In this document: positions 23,694 to 23,768 of the stretch, one piece after another
Layout: each line of letters starts with the position of its first letter
Numbering within the stretch: the first letter of the stretch is position 1
Notes under the pieces: generated by a model
The model's database searches: none
Seen by the model: only the letters and a program-made list of their open reading frames with translations
What the model was told of the DNA's origin: nothing
Assembly: GCA_900546575.1 (NCBI GenBank)
Contig: URDM01000046.1
Location: 1 to 23,768, forward strand
Source: an uncultured Prevotella sp.
GTDB lineage: Bacteria; Bacteroidota; Bacteroidia; Bacteroidales; Bacteroidaceae
DNA: 23,768 nt
Reading direction: 5' to 3'
Position numbers and translations under genes: made by a program

Positions 23694-23739
23694 CCTGTTG
23701 GCGGAATTAATTTAGTGCATACTTAATTCTGCCAATGGG
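23694..23739. promoter_or_regulatory. Long hairpin or palindrome upstream of htpG
   Basis: TTGGCGGAATTAA (23698-23710) pairs with TTAATTCTGCCAA (23723-23735), 12 of 13 matched, 12-nt loop; the stem can extend outward with wobble pairs to 23694/23739. It lies 16 nt before the htpG start. No TAnnTTTG box is visible here. It could be an operator, an mRNA-leader hairpin, or a terminator for a gene beyond the window edge. Confidence 0.45.
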
Positions 23740-23768
23740 CTTGTCGTTAATGAAGTTTACGTATTGCA

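Overview
The window looks like a chromosomal segment of a Bacteroidales bacterium, most probably a Prevotella-type genus. Evidence: several genes are preceded by the Bacteroidetes -7 box TAnnTTTG, in two or three cases with a TTTG or TTG -33 box 20-21 nt upstream. Gene families typical of the phylum are present: GT3 (animal/fungal-type) glycogen synthase, the TamL lipoprotein, an M64 peptidase, a bifunctional HisB without the zinc loop, and a KYxKP / Gly-Gly short peptide.

Layout. 1-2516: the end of an unidentified gene, a hairpin terminator, glycogen synthase (-) and a small secreted protein (+). 2523-6680: a TonB-dependent receptor (-) divergent from pyruvate kinase (+), with a terminator after pyk. 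6586-7296 has no intact gene. It holds repeat element A and the clpC terminator hairpin. 7297-13578 is a minus-strand block: trmH-type methyltransferase, hisB, a FolK-like gene and an M64 peptidase, probably one transcription unit ending in a hairpin, followed by clpC. 13616-15891: closely spaced divergent promoters and tamL (+). 15892-16642 again lacks an intact gene and holds repeat element B. 16643-21387 is all minus strand: LacI regulator, NhaC antiporter, a hypothetical gene, a serpin lipoprotein, then a 51-residue peptide gene 10 nt after the serpin stop. 21530-23739: an inverted repeat, htpG, and a hairpin upstream of htpG.

Most genes are housekeeping: central carbon metabolism, histidine and possibly folate synthesis, protein quality control (ClpC, HtpG), and outer-membrane biogenesis and transport. 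Two things stand out. First, intergenic elements A and B are diverged copies of one about 0.5-kb element. Each has long inverted arms built from a 9-bp unit. The unit differs between copies (GTTTCAGTT versus ATTACAGTT), yet both arms of a copy carry the same version, so arm pairing is kept. An AT-rich centre sharing an 18-nt identical core lies between the arms, and both copies carry the same decayed coding fragment downstream. Second, the serpin is coupled to a very short Gly-Gly leader-like peptide gene. Neither function can be settled from sequence alone.
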